DNA of 64,000 nt. Origin: Anabaena sp. PCC 7108 (lineage in GTDB: Bacteria; Cyanobacteriota; Cyanobacteriia; Cyanobacteriales; Nostocaceae). The translations under genes and the position numbers were made by a program. Below, piece by piece: positions 16,987 to 26,123 of this stretch. Position 1 is the first letter of the stretch; the number at the start of each line of letters is the position of its first letter. The notes under the pieces were generated by a model. It saw only the letters and a list, made by a program, of their open reading frames with translations, was not told where the DNA came from and did no database searches. The stretch lies in assembly GCF_000332135.1 (NCBI RefSeq), contig NZ_KB235896.1, positions 1,437,403-1,501,402 of the forward strand, written 5' to 3'.

Positions 16987-18582
16987 ATGACAAAACTATT
17001 TTGGAATGTTCTGAAGGTTAGTCCAGTTATTGCAGCTACTTTTCTGTCTGCAAACAGCGCTTTGGCTGCTGAAGTTGACGAACAAGCAACAAGCGTTGCT
17101 CAGTTATCCAAAGAAGCTAACAACATTGGTCAGGTAACATCTGTTTCTCAATTTTCCGACGTGCAACCCACAGACTGGGCGTTCCAAGCTTTACAGTCTT
17201 TAGTTGAACGCTACGGTTGTATTGCCGGTTATCCCAACGGTACATACCGTGGTAATCGAGCTTTGACTCGGTATGAATTTGCAGCTGGTTTGAATGCCTG
17301 CTTAGACCGAGTTAATGAACTGATCGCTACAGCGACAGCTGACATGATCAACAAGCAAGACTTGGCTACATTACAGCGCTTGCAAGAAGAATTTTCTGCT
17401 GAATTAGCAACTCTGCGTGGACGTGTAGACGCACTAGAAGCTCGTACCAGTGAGTTGGAAGCTAATCAATTCTCCACCACCACCAAGCTGAAAGGTGAAG
17501 CGATTTTTGCTGTAGAGCAAGCTTTTGGGGATAAAAAAGCTGATGGTAGTAATGACGATTTGGAAGCAAATACAACTTTCTCTAATCGAGTGCGGTTGAG
17601 TTTAGAAAGCAGCTTCATGGGTACAGACAAGTTGCAAGTTCGTTTGAATTCTGGAAATATTATTCAAAACGACGCTGTCACTGGCACAAGAATGACTCGT
17701 TTGGGCTTTGCAGGAGATACTGAAAACAACGTTGAGATTGATAAAGTAAACTACGCTTTCAATTTTGGTGAAAAAATACGTGTCAAAGTTGACGCTACTG
17801 GTGCTGAGTTATACGAGAATATTGATGTTTTCAACCCTGACTTTAAGAGCAGTGGTTCAGGCGCTCTTTCCCGTTATGGACGGTTTAGTCCCATCTATCG
17901 CCAAGGTTCAGGTGGTGCTGGTGTGACGGTGGAATTGAAGCCTAGCAGTGCATTTAGCTTGAGTGCCGCTTATTTAGCCCCAGTGGGTGCTAATGACCCC
18001 AGTGATAAAAACGGCATTTTCGATGGTAATAGCACCATTTTTGGTCAGTTAGCATTCAAGCCCAATAAAGCTTTCAACGTGGGTTTAACCTACGCTCGGA
18101 CTTATCAACGGAGTGGAGAAGTAGACCTTTTTGGTAGCACTGGTAGTAGTACAGGAACTGTTAATGCCCGCAGACCATTTGGTAACGTTGCTACCACATC
18201 CGACAACTATGGTTTGCAAGCTGCCTTCAGTCCTAGTTCTAAATTGACTCTTGGCGGTTGGGTTGGTTACACCACCGCGCAAAGTGAAATTGATAATCGA
18301 GATGCAGACCTATTTTACTGGGCTGCTAACTTGGCTGTGAAAGACTTCGGTAGAGAAGGTAACACTTTAGGTCTGGTTTTCGGACAACCACCTAAAGTTA
18401 CTGGTGGTAGTGGTATTACAAAAGAAGACGGCACTTCTTACCATATAGAAGGTCTGTACAAGATGAAGATTTCTGACAACATTCTGGTAACACCAGGCTT
18501 GTTGGTAATCCTCAATCCTGAACACAACGATAATAACGACACAATTTATGTTGGTACACTCCGTACCACCTTCAGTTTCTAA
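16987..18582 (+). CDS. Iron uptake porin (SLH domain plus OprB-type beta barrel)
   Basis: The 531-aa protein from ATG 16987 begins MTKLFWNVLKVSPVIAATFL and a signal peptide ending ALAAE. Then comes an SLH domain (FSDVQPTDWAFQALQSLVER, GYPNGTYRGNRALTRYEFAA), a short coiled coil (LATLRGRVDALEARTSELEA) and an OprB-like barrel ending in the outer-membrane signature TLRTTFSF with terminal Phe. A GTG at 16969 is also in frame, but the gagagagatt before the ATG and the signal peptide favour the ATG. This architecture is the major outer-membrane channel family of cyanobacteria; some members carry iron or other inorganic ions, so the substrate name is a family label. Similar porin genes lie near sphRS in Anabaena. 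Confidence 0.9.
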   Translation: MTKLFWNVLKVSPVIAATFLSANSALAAEVDEQATSVAQLSKEANNIGQVTSVSQFSDVQPTDWAFQALQSLVERYGCIAGYPNGTYRGNRALTRYEFAAGLNACLDRVNELIATATADMINKQDLATLQRLQEEFSAELATLRGRVDALEARTSELEANQFSTTTKLKGEAIFAVEQAFGDKKADGSNDDLEANTTFSNRVRLSLESSFMGTDKLQVRLNSGNIIQNDAVTGTRMTRLGFAGDTENNVEIDKVNYAFNFGEKIRVKVDATGAELYENIDVFNPDFKSSGSGALSRYGRFSPIYRQGSGGAGVTVELKPSSAFSLSAAYLAPVGANDPSDKNGIFDGNSTIFGQLAFKPNKAFNVGLTYARTYQRSGEVDLFGSTGSSTGTVNARRPFGNVATTSDNYGLQAAFSPSSKLTLGGWVGYTTAQSEIDNRDADLFYWAANLAVKDFGREGNTLGLVFGQPPKVTGGSGITKEDGTSYHIEGLYKMKISDNILVTPGLLVILNPEHNDNNDTIYVGTLRTTFSF

Positions 18583-18600
18583 GATTGGTTTAGCTTAGAA

Positions 18601-18702
18601 AATCGCATCTACACAAACTAAGGTAAAATTAGGTTTTTCCTGTGTAGATGTGATTTTACCTTACCCTGACAAATGTAGAGATGTTGAAAAAACGTCTCTA
18701 CA
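18601..18702 (+). terminator. Porin transcript end: overlapping hairpins
   Basis: Downstream of the porin gene, AATCGCATCTACAC (18601-18614) can pair with GTGTAGATGTGATT (18642-18655), while AAGGTAAAAT (18620-18629) can pair with ATTTTACCTT (18653-18662). The two stems share bases and exclude each other. A third hairpin TGTAGAGATGTT / AACGTCTCTACA follows at 18674-18702. At least one probably ends the porin mRNA; the third is also a common dispersed repeat. Confidence 0.6.
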
Positions 18703-18717
18703 TTGTTGTTTAAAGGC

Positions 18718-18969
18718 TCATTTTTGTTCAGACAAATTCGTTGGGGGGGTAGGGCGATCGCTACTCCAAGCCCACCAAGCACAACCACAATGACAATGGT
18801 AGAATTCTTGCCACTTGCGACGATGATCCGCTGTTGTTACAGGCGATCGCCTATTTAGCCAAACCTCTACAGCTTCTCGACTACTTGAGTGACATTTAGG
18901 ACAGCAAAACTCATAGGCGTGAAATGCCTGATTTGTCCATTCTGGCGGAGTGGGAGCGAAAGCATCCAT
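18718..18969 (-). CDS. Small zinc-ribbon-like protein of unknown function
   Basis: From ATG 18969 the 83-aa product reads MDAFAPTPPEWTNQAFHAYE and contains two Cys pairs, CCPKCHSSSREAVEVWLNRR and EFYHCHCGCAWWAWS, spaced as in a zinc ribbon. It ends in a hydrophilic tail NLSEQK. I recognise this as a conserved cyanobacterial hypothetical protein but not a named family. An in-frame ATG 54 bases further upstream is in A/T-rich DNA and unlikely. It is convergent with the porin gene. Confidence 0.7.
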   Translation of the reverse strand: MDAFAPTPPEWTNQAFHAYEFCCPKCHSSSREAVEVWLNRRSPVTTADHRRKWQEFYHCHCGCAWWAWSSDRPTPPTNLSEQK

Positions 18970-19050
18970 GTGAATTATATGTAAATAATAAAAGTCTAAT
19001 CTTAGTAGTAATTTAAGATACATATACTATTATCCCTAATAATTAACATC

Positions 19051-19662
19051 ATGGAGCCAAATATTGAAATTCGCCGTTTGTTAGATGTAATGCCTGCTTC
19101 TGGGCGGATGATGACGAAAATCGTCAGTAAAGTAGAGCAAAAAAAGGTCATAGATGCTGATTTTCCCTTACCCTGGAATCAGGAAAGACCGATATATATT
19201 AATTTCGATTTGTGGAGACGCTTGACGAAACCGCAACGAGATTTACTGCTATTGCATCAGGTTAGTTGGTTAACAGGAGTAAAGTGGCTGCAACCAGATA
19301 TTTATCAAGGTGTGGTGTTAGCAGGGTTGTTAGGTGGAATAGTGGAAGCCACTCAGTCGGATTTGGTGGGTGTGGTGATAGCTGGAGGATTAAGTACTTT
19401 AGCTGCTGTTCGCATTTGGCGCAGTAACCAATCACAAGAATCACAGTTAAACGCTGATGTAGCCGCCATTCGTGTCGCCCAACGCCGGGGTTACTCAGAA
19501 ACGGAAGCAGCACAGCATTTGTTAACCGCCATTGAGACAGTAGCCAAAATTGAAGGGCGTACTGGGTTAGATTTTAGCGAATTAATTCGTTGTCAAAACT
19601 TGAAATCAATAGCACTTTTGTCTCCAGTCGGTATACCTGAAGGGGAGATTGGTGATTGGTGA
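19051..19662 (+). CDS. DUF3318 domain protein
   Basis: The 203-aa protein contains the DUF3318 pattern: EIRRLLDVMPASGRMMTKIV, then RPIYINFDLWRRLTKPQRDLLLLHQVSWL (read in parts), two short hydrophobic segments (GVVLAGLLGGIVEA and LVGVVIAGGLSTLAAV) that may be membrane-associated, and an amphipathic C-terminal helix GYSETEAAQHLLTAIETVAK. The family is found in cyanobacteria and its role is unknown. The last residues EIGDW and the stop TGA fall in a ggtgatt heptad repeat, so the end of the protein has been set by repeat DNA. No operon partner. Confidence 0.85.
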   Translation: MEPNIEIRRLLDVMPASGRMMTKIVSKVEQKKVIDADFPLPWNQERPIYINFDLWRRLTKPQRDLLLLHQVSWLTGVKWLQPDIYQGVVLAGLLGGIVEATQSDLVGVVIAGGLSTLAAVRIWRSNQSQESQLNADVAAIRVAQRRGYSETEAAQHLLTAIETVAKIEGRTGLDFSELIRCQNLKSIALLSPVGIPEGEIGDW

Positions 19663-19678
19663 TTGGTGATTGGTGATT

Positions 19679-19839
19679 GGGAGCATCCCAATTTTGCAAA
19701 AATATACGCAACTAACCCAAAAAACCTGTTTTACCTCTTACCTTCGCGCTCTTCGCGTCTTCGCGGTTCGTTTATTTTATGCTTTGTATTCAGTTGGAAG
19801 CTCAGATAAAAAATAAACTTACACATTTGGGATGCTCCC
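19679..19839. mobile_element. 161-bp inverted-repeat element (gggagcatccca ends) inside a GGTGATT array
   Basis: The ends gggagcatccca (19679-19690) and tgggatgctccc (19828-19839) are perfect inverted repeats. The interior holds the dispersed string accttcgcgctcttcgcgtc, seen again at about 26260 and, inverted, at about 53310. Both flanks are ggtgattgg heptad units, so the element looks inserted in a tandem array. No coding content. Confidence 0.75.
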
Positions 19840-19908
19840 TGGTGATTGGTGATTGGTAAAGATTTTTAATAAAAAAAATTATTAATTTTGAATTGGAGGG
19901 AAACAACA

Positions 19909-20247
19909 TTGACATTAGCACTGGGCATGATAGAAGTATACGGCGTTCCCGCAGCAGTGGAAGCAGCCGACGCAATGTGTAAAGCAGCCCGTATCACTTT
20001 TGTTGGTTATGAAAACACTGATTTAGGAAGAATTACAATATTGATTCGTGGTGATGTGGGTGAAGTGAATATGGCAGTAACTCAGGGACTAGAATCAGTT
20101 TTAAAAGTTAATGGTGGCGAGATACTTTCCCATCATATTATTCCTCGACCCCATAAAAATTTAGAATCTGTTTTACCAATTCATCAAAGTGCTAATATTC
20201 CTAGTTTCAATGCTGATATTCGTTTTCCTCCACCATTGAGTAATTAA
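19909..20247 (+). CDS. ccmK: Carbon dioxide-concentrating mechanism protein CcmK (BMC shell protein), lone paralogue
   Basis: The 112-aa protein is a single BMC-fold shell subunit: MTLALGMIEVYGVPAAVEAA, DAMCKAARITFVGYENTDLG (pore loop), RGDVGEVNMAVTQGLESVLK, GGEILSHHIIPRPHKNLESV. Such hexamers tile the carboxysome facets. The start is TTG 19909, supported by ggaggg eight to ten bases upstream and by alignment with the usual MxxAVGMIE N-terminus. The pore sequence ENTDLG differs from the KIGSG of CcmK1/K2, so this is a minor paralogue encoded away from the main ccm cluster. The C-terminal tail after SVLPI is longer than in CcmK2. I cannot tell which numbered paralogue it is. Confidence 0.85.
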   Translation: MTLALGMIEVYGVPAAVEAADAMCKAARITFVGYENTDLGRITILIRGDVGEVNMAVTQGLESVLKVNGGEILSHHIIPRPHKNLESVLPIHQSANIPSFNADIRFPPPLSN

Positions 20248-20287
20248 AGTTTTTAACCTGAAAAATTAAAATAAATCAGCCCATTTT

Positions 20288-21469
20288 ATGAATTACGAAT
20301 TATCTCGAATGAATGCGGTACAATCGCCGATTATTCCCGTTGTTGGGGAATTAATTAAAAACTCTCCCGGTACAATTTCTCTCGGACAAGGTGTAGTTCA
20401 CTATAGCCCTCCACCGGAAGCAATAGAAATTTTACCAAAGTTTCTGGCTGAAGCGAATAATCATGTTTACAAAGCAGTTGTAGGAATTCCCCAATTATTA
20501 AGCGAATTAACTACAAAATTATCAATATTTAACGGCATTGATATTAACAACGAAAATTGTATTGTTGTCACAGCCGGCAGCAATATGGGGTTTATGAATG
20601 CTATTTTAGCGATTACTTGTCCTGGTGACGAAATTATATTAAATATACCCTACTATTTTAATCATGAAATGGCGATTAAAATGGCGGGTTGTTGTCCTAT
20701 ATTAGTGGGAACAGATGAAAATTATCAATTACGTCCTGAAGCTATAGCCCAAGCTATTACAACCAAAACCCGCGCTATAGTCACCATTTCTCCTAATAAT
20801 CCTACAGGTGTAGTTTATTCAGAAACAGCATTACATCAAGTTAATCAAATTTGTAGAGAAAATGGTATTTACCATATTAGTGATGAGGCTTATGAATATT
20901 TCACTTATGATGGAGTGAAGCACATTTCTCCTGGTACATTTTCGGGAAGTAGTGAATATACAATTTCCCTTTATAGCCTTTCTAAAGCTTATGGTTTTGC
21001 AAGTTGGCGTATTGGCTATATGGTGATTCCCCAACACCTGCTAAATGCTGTCAAAAAAGTGCAAGATACGATTTTGATTTGTCCTCCTGTGGTTTCCCAA
21101 TATGCTGCGGTAGGGGCGTTACAGGCAAAAGAAGACTACTTAAGAGATAATATTAGAGCGATCGCACAAGTTCGCCAAGTAGTTTGGAATGAACTCAAGC
21201 AACTACAAGGATTTTGTACTATTACACCAGCAAATGGCGCATTCTATTTTTTCTTAAAAGTGCATACCCAAATGGATGCTTTTGAATTAGTGAAACAACT
21301 GATTCAAGAACATCAAGTAGCCGTTATCCCTGGGACAACATTTGGGATGGAAGATGGTTGTTATTTACGAGTTGCTTATGGTGCATTGCAACAAGAAACC
21401 GCAAAATCAGGGATAGAAAGATTAGTCAAGGGTTTGAAAAAAATCTTATCATCATCCTTTTCCAGGTGA
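20288..21469 (+). CDS. Pyridoxal phosphate-dependent aminotransferase, class I/II
   Basis: The 393-aa protein shows the fold-type I aminotransferase pattern: ISLGQGVVHYSPPPEA near the N-terminus, VTAGSNMGFMNAI (cofactor phosphate), TISPNNPTGVVYSE, ISDEAYEYFTYDG (Asp to pyridine N, Tyr), the Schiff-base Lys in SLYSLSKAYGFASWRIGYM, and Arg in CYLRVAYG for the substrate carboxylate. Substrate specificity cannot be read; aspartate, aromatic amino acids or kynurenine/methionine-type substrates are all possible. An internal ATG giving MNAVQSPIIPVVGELI is an alternative start. It lies 40 bp behind ccmK on the same strand, which may be chance. Confidence 0.88.
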   Translation: MNYELSRMNAVQSPIIPVVGELIKNSPGTISLGQGVVHYSPPPEAIEILPKFLAEANNHVYKAVVGIPQLLSELTTKLSIFNGIDINNENCIVVTAGSNMGFMNAILAITCPGDEIILNIPYYFNHEMAIKMAGCCPILVGTDENYQLRPEAIAQAITTKTRAIVTISPNNPTGVVYSETALHQVNQICRENGIYHISDEAYEYFTYDGVKHISPGTFSGSSEYTISLYSLSKAYGFASWRIGYMVIPQHLLNAVKKVQDTILICPPVVSQYAAVGALQAKEDYLRDNIRAIAQVRQVVWNELKQLQGFCTITPANGAFYFFLKVHTQMDAFELVKQLIQEHQVAVIPGTTFGMEDGCYLRVAYGALQQETAKSGIERLVKGLKKILSSSFSR

Positions 21470-21672
21470 TTTGAAAAATCCTTTTTTTTACTCTGTGCCT
21501 TTGTGGTTGAGAGGTAATTTATCGAACCGCAGAGGCGCAGAGAACGCAGAGGAAAGAGGATAACCCCTTACCTATTGCTAATTTTTAAGATACAGCAGAT
21601 TGCAAATCCATGAGGTACAGAATCAAAATTAAAACCTAGAAACCAAGCCAGTTTTACTCCTGGTTCCTGTAC

Positions 21673-21692
21673 GGGCGAACGGCCGTTCGCCC
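21673..21692. repeat. Perfect 20-bp palindrome between convergent aminotransferase and gyrB genes
   Basis: gggcgaacggccgttcgccc is its own reverse complement. It lies between two convergent genes and could act as a bidirectional terminator stem, but the same palindrome is a dispersed repeat in cyanobacteria and no T-tract follows. Confidence 0.6.
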
Positions 21693-21729
21693 CTCCTGAC
21701 TCCTGAATTCTGCTGTAAGGAAGTTGATG

Positions 21730-24168
21730 TTAGATATCTAAATCCATCATATTCAGCTTAGAACCATAGGTTTCAATGAATTCCCGTCTCGGTGCGACGC
21801 GATCGCCCATTAAGATGGTAAAGATACGATCAGCTTCGGCTGCATCTTCAATTTCTACTCGTTTGAGGGTACGGGTTTCTGGGTTCATTGTAGTTGTCCA
21901 GAGTTGTTCTGGCATCATTTCCCCCAAACCTTTAAAACGCTGAATGGTATAGTTAGCATTGCTGGGAAGAGTAGCTAGGTGCTGTTGCAATTCCCGTTCG
22001 CTATAACAATACTGGTAATTTTTGCCCCGTTCTACTTTATACAGTGGAGGACAAGCAATATAGATGAAACCTTGTTCAATCAGCGCCCGTTGATATCGAT
22101 AGAAGAAAGTTAACAACAGAGTACGGATGTGCGCCCCATCTACGTCAGCATCAGTCATTAATACTATATGATGATATCGTAATTGGGCGGGGTTGAATTC
22201 TTCACCTTTTACACCTAAACCGAGTGCAGTAATTAACGCTTGAATTTCGTTATTTTTATAGATTTTTGCATCGTCGGTTTTTTCGATATTCAGGATTTTA
22301 CCACGCAGAGGGAGAATTGCTTGAGTTCGGCGATCTCGTCCTTGTTTAGCACTATTGTGGACGAATACGCCACAGGCTAATTGAAAGTTATGTGTTTCAG
22401 GGACTTCGATATCGTAAACGTCAACACGCTCTGTTAAAAGTTGAACTTTATCAACCCTCAAACTAGACAGTTCACCGTTTTCCCCTATAAGTCCAGCATG
22501 AGTACGTTTTTGCTTGAGTAAATGGGAAGATGTTAAATTTTTAGCTTGCTCATAATGGTCATCTTTACTTGGTATTCCTATTTCTATTCCTTTTGCTTTA
22601 AGTTCTCGATTTCCTGCAATTAAAAAGAGGTGATCTGGAGTACAGATAACACTTTCGCCATCGTTAAATATTACCTTCACAACGTCAGCATTCTCTTTGG
22701 TCATCCGGGGATTGATAATTTGTCCCGGTACCATTTCATCACCTTTCATAGTGAAGCATTCATGTTGTATGCCCTGCTCTCGTTCAGCAATAATTTGCTT
22801 AAAGGTAAGCGGTTCTCTATCAACTATGTTCACCAATGTATCACCATGAAAACAGCCACCCGCTGAATCGCCTTCAACTATGTATATTTCAGATTCAGCA
22901 GGATCACGGGAACTGCAATCTGCTAATTTACCTGGTAAAGGCGAAGATTCCAAAACCGATTTCCGCCGTACCAACTCCCGCGCGTGACGGGCGGCTTCAG
23001 CGGCTTTAAAGGCTTGAATAGCTTTATCTAAAATCGAATCAGCTATGGCTGGGTGAAATTCTAGATATTCTGTCAGGACTTCTCCCACAAAAGAATCGAC
23101 AATACCGCGAACTTCTGTATTACCAAGTTTAGTTTTGGTTTGTCCTTCAAATTCAGGATCTGGGACTTTAACTGAAATGACTGCGGTTAAACCCTCGCGG
23201 ACGTGTTCACCACTGAGGTTAGTTTCACCTTCTTTAATTTTATTCCGTTTGCGAGCGATCGCATTTAATGTCCGAGTGAGAACTGCTTTTAAACCTTCTA
23301 AGTGCGTACCACCATCAATTGTGCGAATATTATTAGCAAAACCTAGGACATTATCAGTATAAGCATCAGTACACCACTGTAACGAAACTTCCACCTGAAC
23401 ATTGTTTCGTTCCCCTTGGACATAGATAATTTCTTCATGTAGGGGCTGCTTCTCCCGGTTCATGTAGGCGATATACTCTTTGATACCGCCTTTATATTCG
23501 TAAGTTTCTATCCTCGGTGTTTCACTTTTGAGGAGTTCGAGACGATGATCAGTGAAAATAATTCTGACACCTGCATTCAGATACGCCAATTCTCGCAAGC
23601 GACCTGATAAAGTGATGTAATCAAATTCAATGCTGGTGGTAAAAATTTCCGTATCTGGCTTAAAAGTGATAGAAGTTCCAGTTCTAGCTTCTTTATAGGG
23701 CTTTGCTACCAATTCCGTAACGGGGAAACTCCGTTCATATCGCTGAGTATGAACCTTTTTATCTCGCCAAACTGTAACTTCCACAAACTCAGATAGGGCA
23801 TTAACTACCGAAATCCCTACACCGTGTAAACCCCCAGAGACTTTGTAGCCACCACCGCCAAACTTACCCCCGGCGTGAAGGACGGTTAACACTGTTTCTA
23901 AAGCCGATTTCCCCGTTTTTGGGTGAAGATCGACAGGGATACCCCGACCATCATCTGTTACGGTTACGGAACCATCAGCATTGATATCTACCTCAACATG
24001 GGTGCAATGACCCGCTAAAGCCTCATCAACAGAGTTGTCCACCACTTCGTAAACTAAATGATGGAGTCCTCGCGGACCTGTAGTACCGATGTACATCCCT
24101 GGTCGTTTGCGGACGGCTTCCAGACCTTCCAGAACTTGAATCTGATCGGCACTGTAACTGCTCGTCAT
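21730..24168 (-). CDS. gyrB: DNA gyrase subunit B with an in-frame mini-intein
   Basis: GyrB is the ATPase half of DNA gyrase, which introduces negative supercoils. The 812-codon frame has the GHKL ATPase ([39 protein letters not shown]), the transducer domain, and the TOPRIM domain whose first motif EGDSAGG ends at residue 438. The next 167 residues (439-605) are an intein; the host text resumes as [20 protein letters not shown], followed by [11 protein letters not shown] and [13 protein letters not shown]. The mature spliced subunit would be 645 aa, the normal size. The start [20 protein letters not shown] is conventional. Splicing is essential for activity because the intein splits the metal-binding TOPRIM core. 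Confidence 0.96.
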   Translation of the reverse strand: MTSSYSADQIQVLEGLEAVRKRPGMYIGTTGPRGLHHLVYEVVDNSVDEALAGHCTHVEVDINADGSVTVTDDGRGIPVDLHPKTGKSALETVLTVLHAGGKFGGGGYKVSGGLHGVGISVVNALSEFVEVTVWRDKKVHTQRYERSFPVTELVAKPYKEARTGTSITFKPDTEIFTTSIEFDYITLSGRLRELAYLNAGVRIIFTDHRLELLKSETPRIETYEYKGGIKEYIAYMNREKQPLHEEIIYVQGERNNVQVEVSLQWCTDAYTDNVLGFANNIRTIDGGTHLEGLKAVLTRTLNAIARKRNKIKEGETNLSGEHVREGLTAVISVKVPDPEFEGQTKTKLGNTEVRGIVDSFVGEVLTEYLEFHPAIADSILDKAIQAFKAAEAARHARELVRRKSVLESSPLPGKLADCSSRDPAESEIYIVEGDSAGGCFHGDTLVNIVDREPLTFKQIIAEREQGIQHECFTMKGDEMVPGQIINPRMTKENADVVKVIFNDGESVICTPDHLFLIAGNRELKAKGIEIGIPSKDDHYEQAKNLTSSHLLKQKRTHAGLIGENGELSSLRVDKVQLLTERVDVYDIEVPETHNFQLACGVFVHNSAKQGRDRRTQAILPLRGKILNIEKTDDAKIYKNNEIQALITALGLGVKGEEFNPAQLRYHHIVLMTDADVDGAHIRTLLLTFFYRYQRALIEQGFIYIACPPLYKVERGKNYQYCYSERELQQHLATLPSNANYTIQRFKGLGEMMPEQLWTTTMNPETRTLKRVEIEDAAEADRIFTILMGDRVAPRREFIETYGSKLNMMDLDI
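22354..22854 (-). other. GyrB mini-intein (167 aa, no homing endonuclease)
   Basis: The inserted protein starts with Cys439 (block [19 protein letters not shown]), has block [15 protein letters not shown] with the conserved T-x-x-H, block [19 protein letters not shown] and block G ACGVFVHN, ending His-Asn before the +1 Ser of the host. All residues for splicing (Cys1, block-B His, penultimate His, terminal Asn, +1 Ser) are present. Only about 70 residues lie between blocks B and F, with no LAGLIDADG motif, so the homing endonuclease is absent. The insertion point, after GDSAGG in TOPRIM, is the known gyrB intein site of Synechocystis, where the allele is much longer. Confidence 0.95.
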
Positions 24169-24365
24169 GAAAATTCTCCTGATGCTTGGGGTTGAACTTG
24201 CTAAAAGGCTGAAAAAGTCAAATCACCCCAAAATTATAACACAAAAGCCTTGCTGCCGTCTGTAGGGCAATTTAATGAGAAGTTTATATAGGGGATGGAA
24301 CCCATAGGTGACAGGTAATAGGTGACAGGTGACAGAGGGAAGAGGAAAATAGGGGAAAGTAGCTA

Positions 24366-25274
24366 ATGACTAATTTGACTAAATTAATTGTAATTTGTGG
24401 AGCGACAGCGACGGGGAAGTCGGGGTTGGCTTTGAGTTTAGCTAAAAGATTGGGTTCTGTAATTCTGAGTGCGGATTCTCGTCAAGTATACCGTGAGTTT
24501 GACATTGGCACAGCTAAACCAACGGTGGAAGAACAGAAATTAGTACCACATTATCTAATAGATATCTGTCAGCCAATTGAAACAATGACACTAGCAGATT
24601 ACCAGGAACAAGCACAAGCTGTAATTGCTAATTTGGGAGTTTCTCCAGTTTTTTTGGTTGGTGGAACTGGGTTATATATACGTTCTATTGTTCAAGGAAT
24701 GAAGATTCCCAGAGTTGCACCACAACCAGAATTGCGATCGCAATTAGAATCACTTGGCCAATATCAACTTTACCCGATGTTGCAACAAGTTGATCCAGTT
24801 GCAGCCCAAAAAATTCACGCTAACGATTTGGTGCGGACTTTAAGAGCATTAGAAGTATATTATGTTACTGGAATTCCTATCTCTGAACAACAAGGTGAGA
24901 ATCCACCCAACTATCCGATTTTGCAAATTTGTTTAGATTGTGAAGCGGAAAAATTAGATATCAGAATTCGTAGACGCACTGAACAAATGATTGCAGATGG
25001 ATTAGTCGGTGAAGTTGAATATTTATGTCAGAAATATGGCACTGATTTATCTTTATTGAATACTTTAGGATATCAAGAAATCAAGCAATATTTAGCTGGA
25101 GAAATTAACTTAGAAGAAGCTACAGATTTAATTGCTTTGCACACCCGACAATTTGCAAAACGTCAACGAACTTGGTTTAGACAATCTGCTAATATTGAAT
25201 ATTTTGATATGGATAATCCTGATTTATTAGAACAGGTTTTACAGCGAATAAATGATTTTATTATAAACCCATAA
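24366..25274 (+). CDS. miaA: tRNA dimethylallyltransferase
   Basis: MiaA adds an isopentenyl group to A37 of tRNAs reading UNN codons. The 302-aa protein has the P-loop ICGATATGKSGLALSLA, the DSRQVYREFDIGTAKP motif, PHYLIDICQP, VGGTGLYIRSIVQGM and the tRNA-binding LNTLGYQEIKQYL and TRQFAKRQRTWFR segments. Length and order are normal. It starts about 200 bp from the gyrB start, in divergent orientation, with a short gacaggt-type repeat in between. Confidence 0.96.
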   Translation: MTNLTKLIVICGATATGKSGLALSLAKRLGSVILSADSRQVYREFDIGTAKPTVEEQKLVPHYLIDICQPIETMTLADYQEQAQAVIANLGVSPVFLVGGTGLYIRSIVQGMKIPRVAPQPELRSQLESLGQYQLYPMLQQVDPVAAQKIHANDLVRTLRALEVYYVTGIPISEQQGENPPNYPILQICLDCEAEKLDIRIRRRTEQMIADGLVGEVEYLCQKYGTDLSLLNTLGYQEIKQYLAGEINLEEATDLIALHTRQFAKRQRTWFRQSANIEYFDMDNPDLLEQVLQRINDFIINP

Positions 25275-25302
25275 TAAAATACAGCAGATTACAAGTGCGC
25301 TA

Positions 25303-25596
25303 CTATATTTCTACTTCTTCAAAATGTTCAACAGTGGGAAATGGCTCATAAAAATGGTGGAGCAATTTCTTCCACTCTTGGTATTCAACTGAACCTCTAA
25401 AACCTACAGTATGCGCTTCCAGATTTTCCCATTTGACAAGTAATAAGTATTTACCTTTGACTTCTATACATTGATGGAGTTCATGGGAAAAATATCCATT
25501 CATTGCAGAAATAATACTAGAAGCCTTTTTGAAAGTAGATTCAAAATCCTTTTCTAGTCCAGGCTTAATATACAATATTACTGCCTCAAGAATCAT
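25303..25596 (-). CDS. Antibiotic biosynthesis monooxygenase (ABM) domain protein
   Basis: The 97-aa product has the compact ferredoxin-like ABM layout: MILEAVILYIKPGLEKDFES, then ASSIISAMNGYFSHELHQCI, KYLLLVKWENLEAHTVGF and a C-terminal LHHFYEPFPTVEHF. Members dimerise and include quinone- or haem-acting oxygenases as well as proteins with no known activity. No catalytic residues are diagnostic here, so only the fold is assigned. It is convergent with miaA. Confidence 0.85.
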   Translation of the reverse strand: MILEAVILYIKPGLEKDFESTFKKASSIISAMNGYFSHELHQCIEVKGKYLLLVKWENLEAHTVGFRGSVEYQEWKKLLHHFYEPFPTVEHFEEVEI

Positions 25597-25724
25597 AATA
25601 TTTTCTCCTAAAGATTTTGAATTTTCCCTCTTATCATAGGAGAGATTTAGGGAGATTTTCTTAGACAGAAGTAGAAGTGTTGATAGTTGATTTGATTTTT
25701 CTAGAATTCAATAAAAATCGAAAT

Positions 25725-26123
25725 TCAAATAAACAAACTTGGAGAAACTTTAAAATATTCTCCCAAAGCTTTAGCTTGTGCTTTACTAATGGAACGTTTA
25801 CCGTTGACAACTTCTGAAATCACACCGCTGCTAGAACCAAGAATACGCACTAAGTCAGCTTGACGAATTCCGCTAGATTCCATCATATGTTGTAATATTT
25901 CATGAGGTGTAGACTTATCCATAGGATAATTTTCTTCCTCATAATCTTCAATTAGTCTGACAAGCAATTTGTCTAATTTTCGCTCTTCTGAAGTAAGATT
26001 TTTCTTAAAAGTTATAAATTCTACAACTTTTAAAAGACGTTCATACTCAGTTTCAGTTTCAATTACTTGAGGAGCGACTTCTGCTAGTAATTGACTATAA
26101 CTTTTATTATCAAAAGTAATCAT
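25725..26123 (-). CDS. HigA-type helix-turn-helix antitoxin, no adjacent toxin
   Basis: From ATG 26123 the 132-aa protein has an N-terminal helical part (SYSQLLAEVAPQVIETETEY, EERKLDKLLVRLIEDYEEEN) and an XRE-type helix-turn-helix GIRQADLVRILGSSSGVISEVVNGKRSISK followed by LGEYFKVSPSLFI. This is the COG5499/HigA family, normally paired with a HigB RNA interferase encoded just upstream. Upstream ATGs at 26147 and 26213 are in frame but read through unusual text. No HigB-like frame is present on either side, so it is an orphan antitoxin or regulator. Confidence 0.8.
   Translation of the reverse strand: MITFDNKSYSQLLAEVAPQVIETETEYERLLKVVEFITFKKNLTSEERKLDKLLVRLIEDYEEENYPMDKSTPHEILQHMMESSGIRQADLVRILGSSSGVISEVVNGKRSISKAQAKALGEYFKVSPSLFI

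Noticed and set aside
22630-22866. Plus-strand ORF of 78 aa opposite the intein
   Set aside because: Considered as a relic endonuclease reading frame, but it is antisense to the intein coding strand and has no LAGLIDADG or HNH motif.
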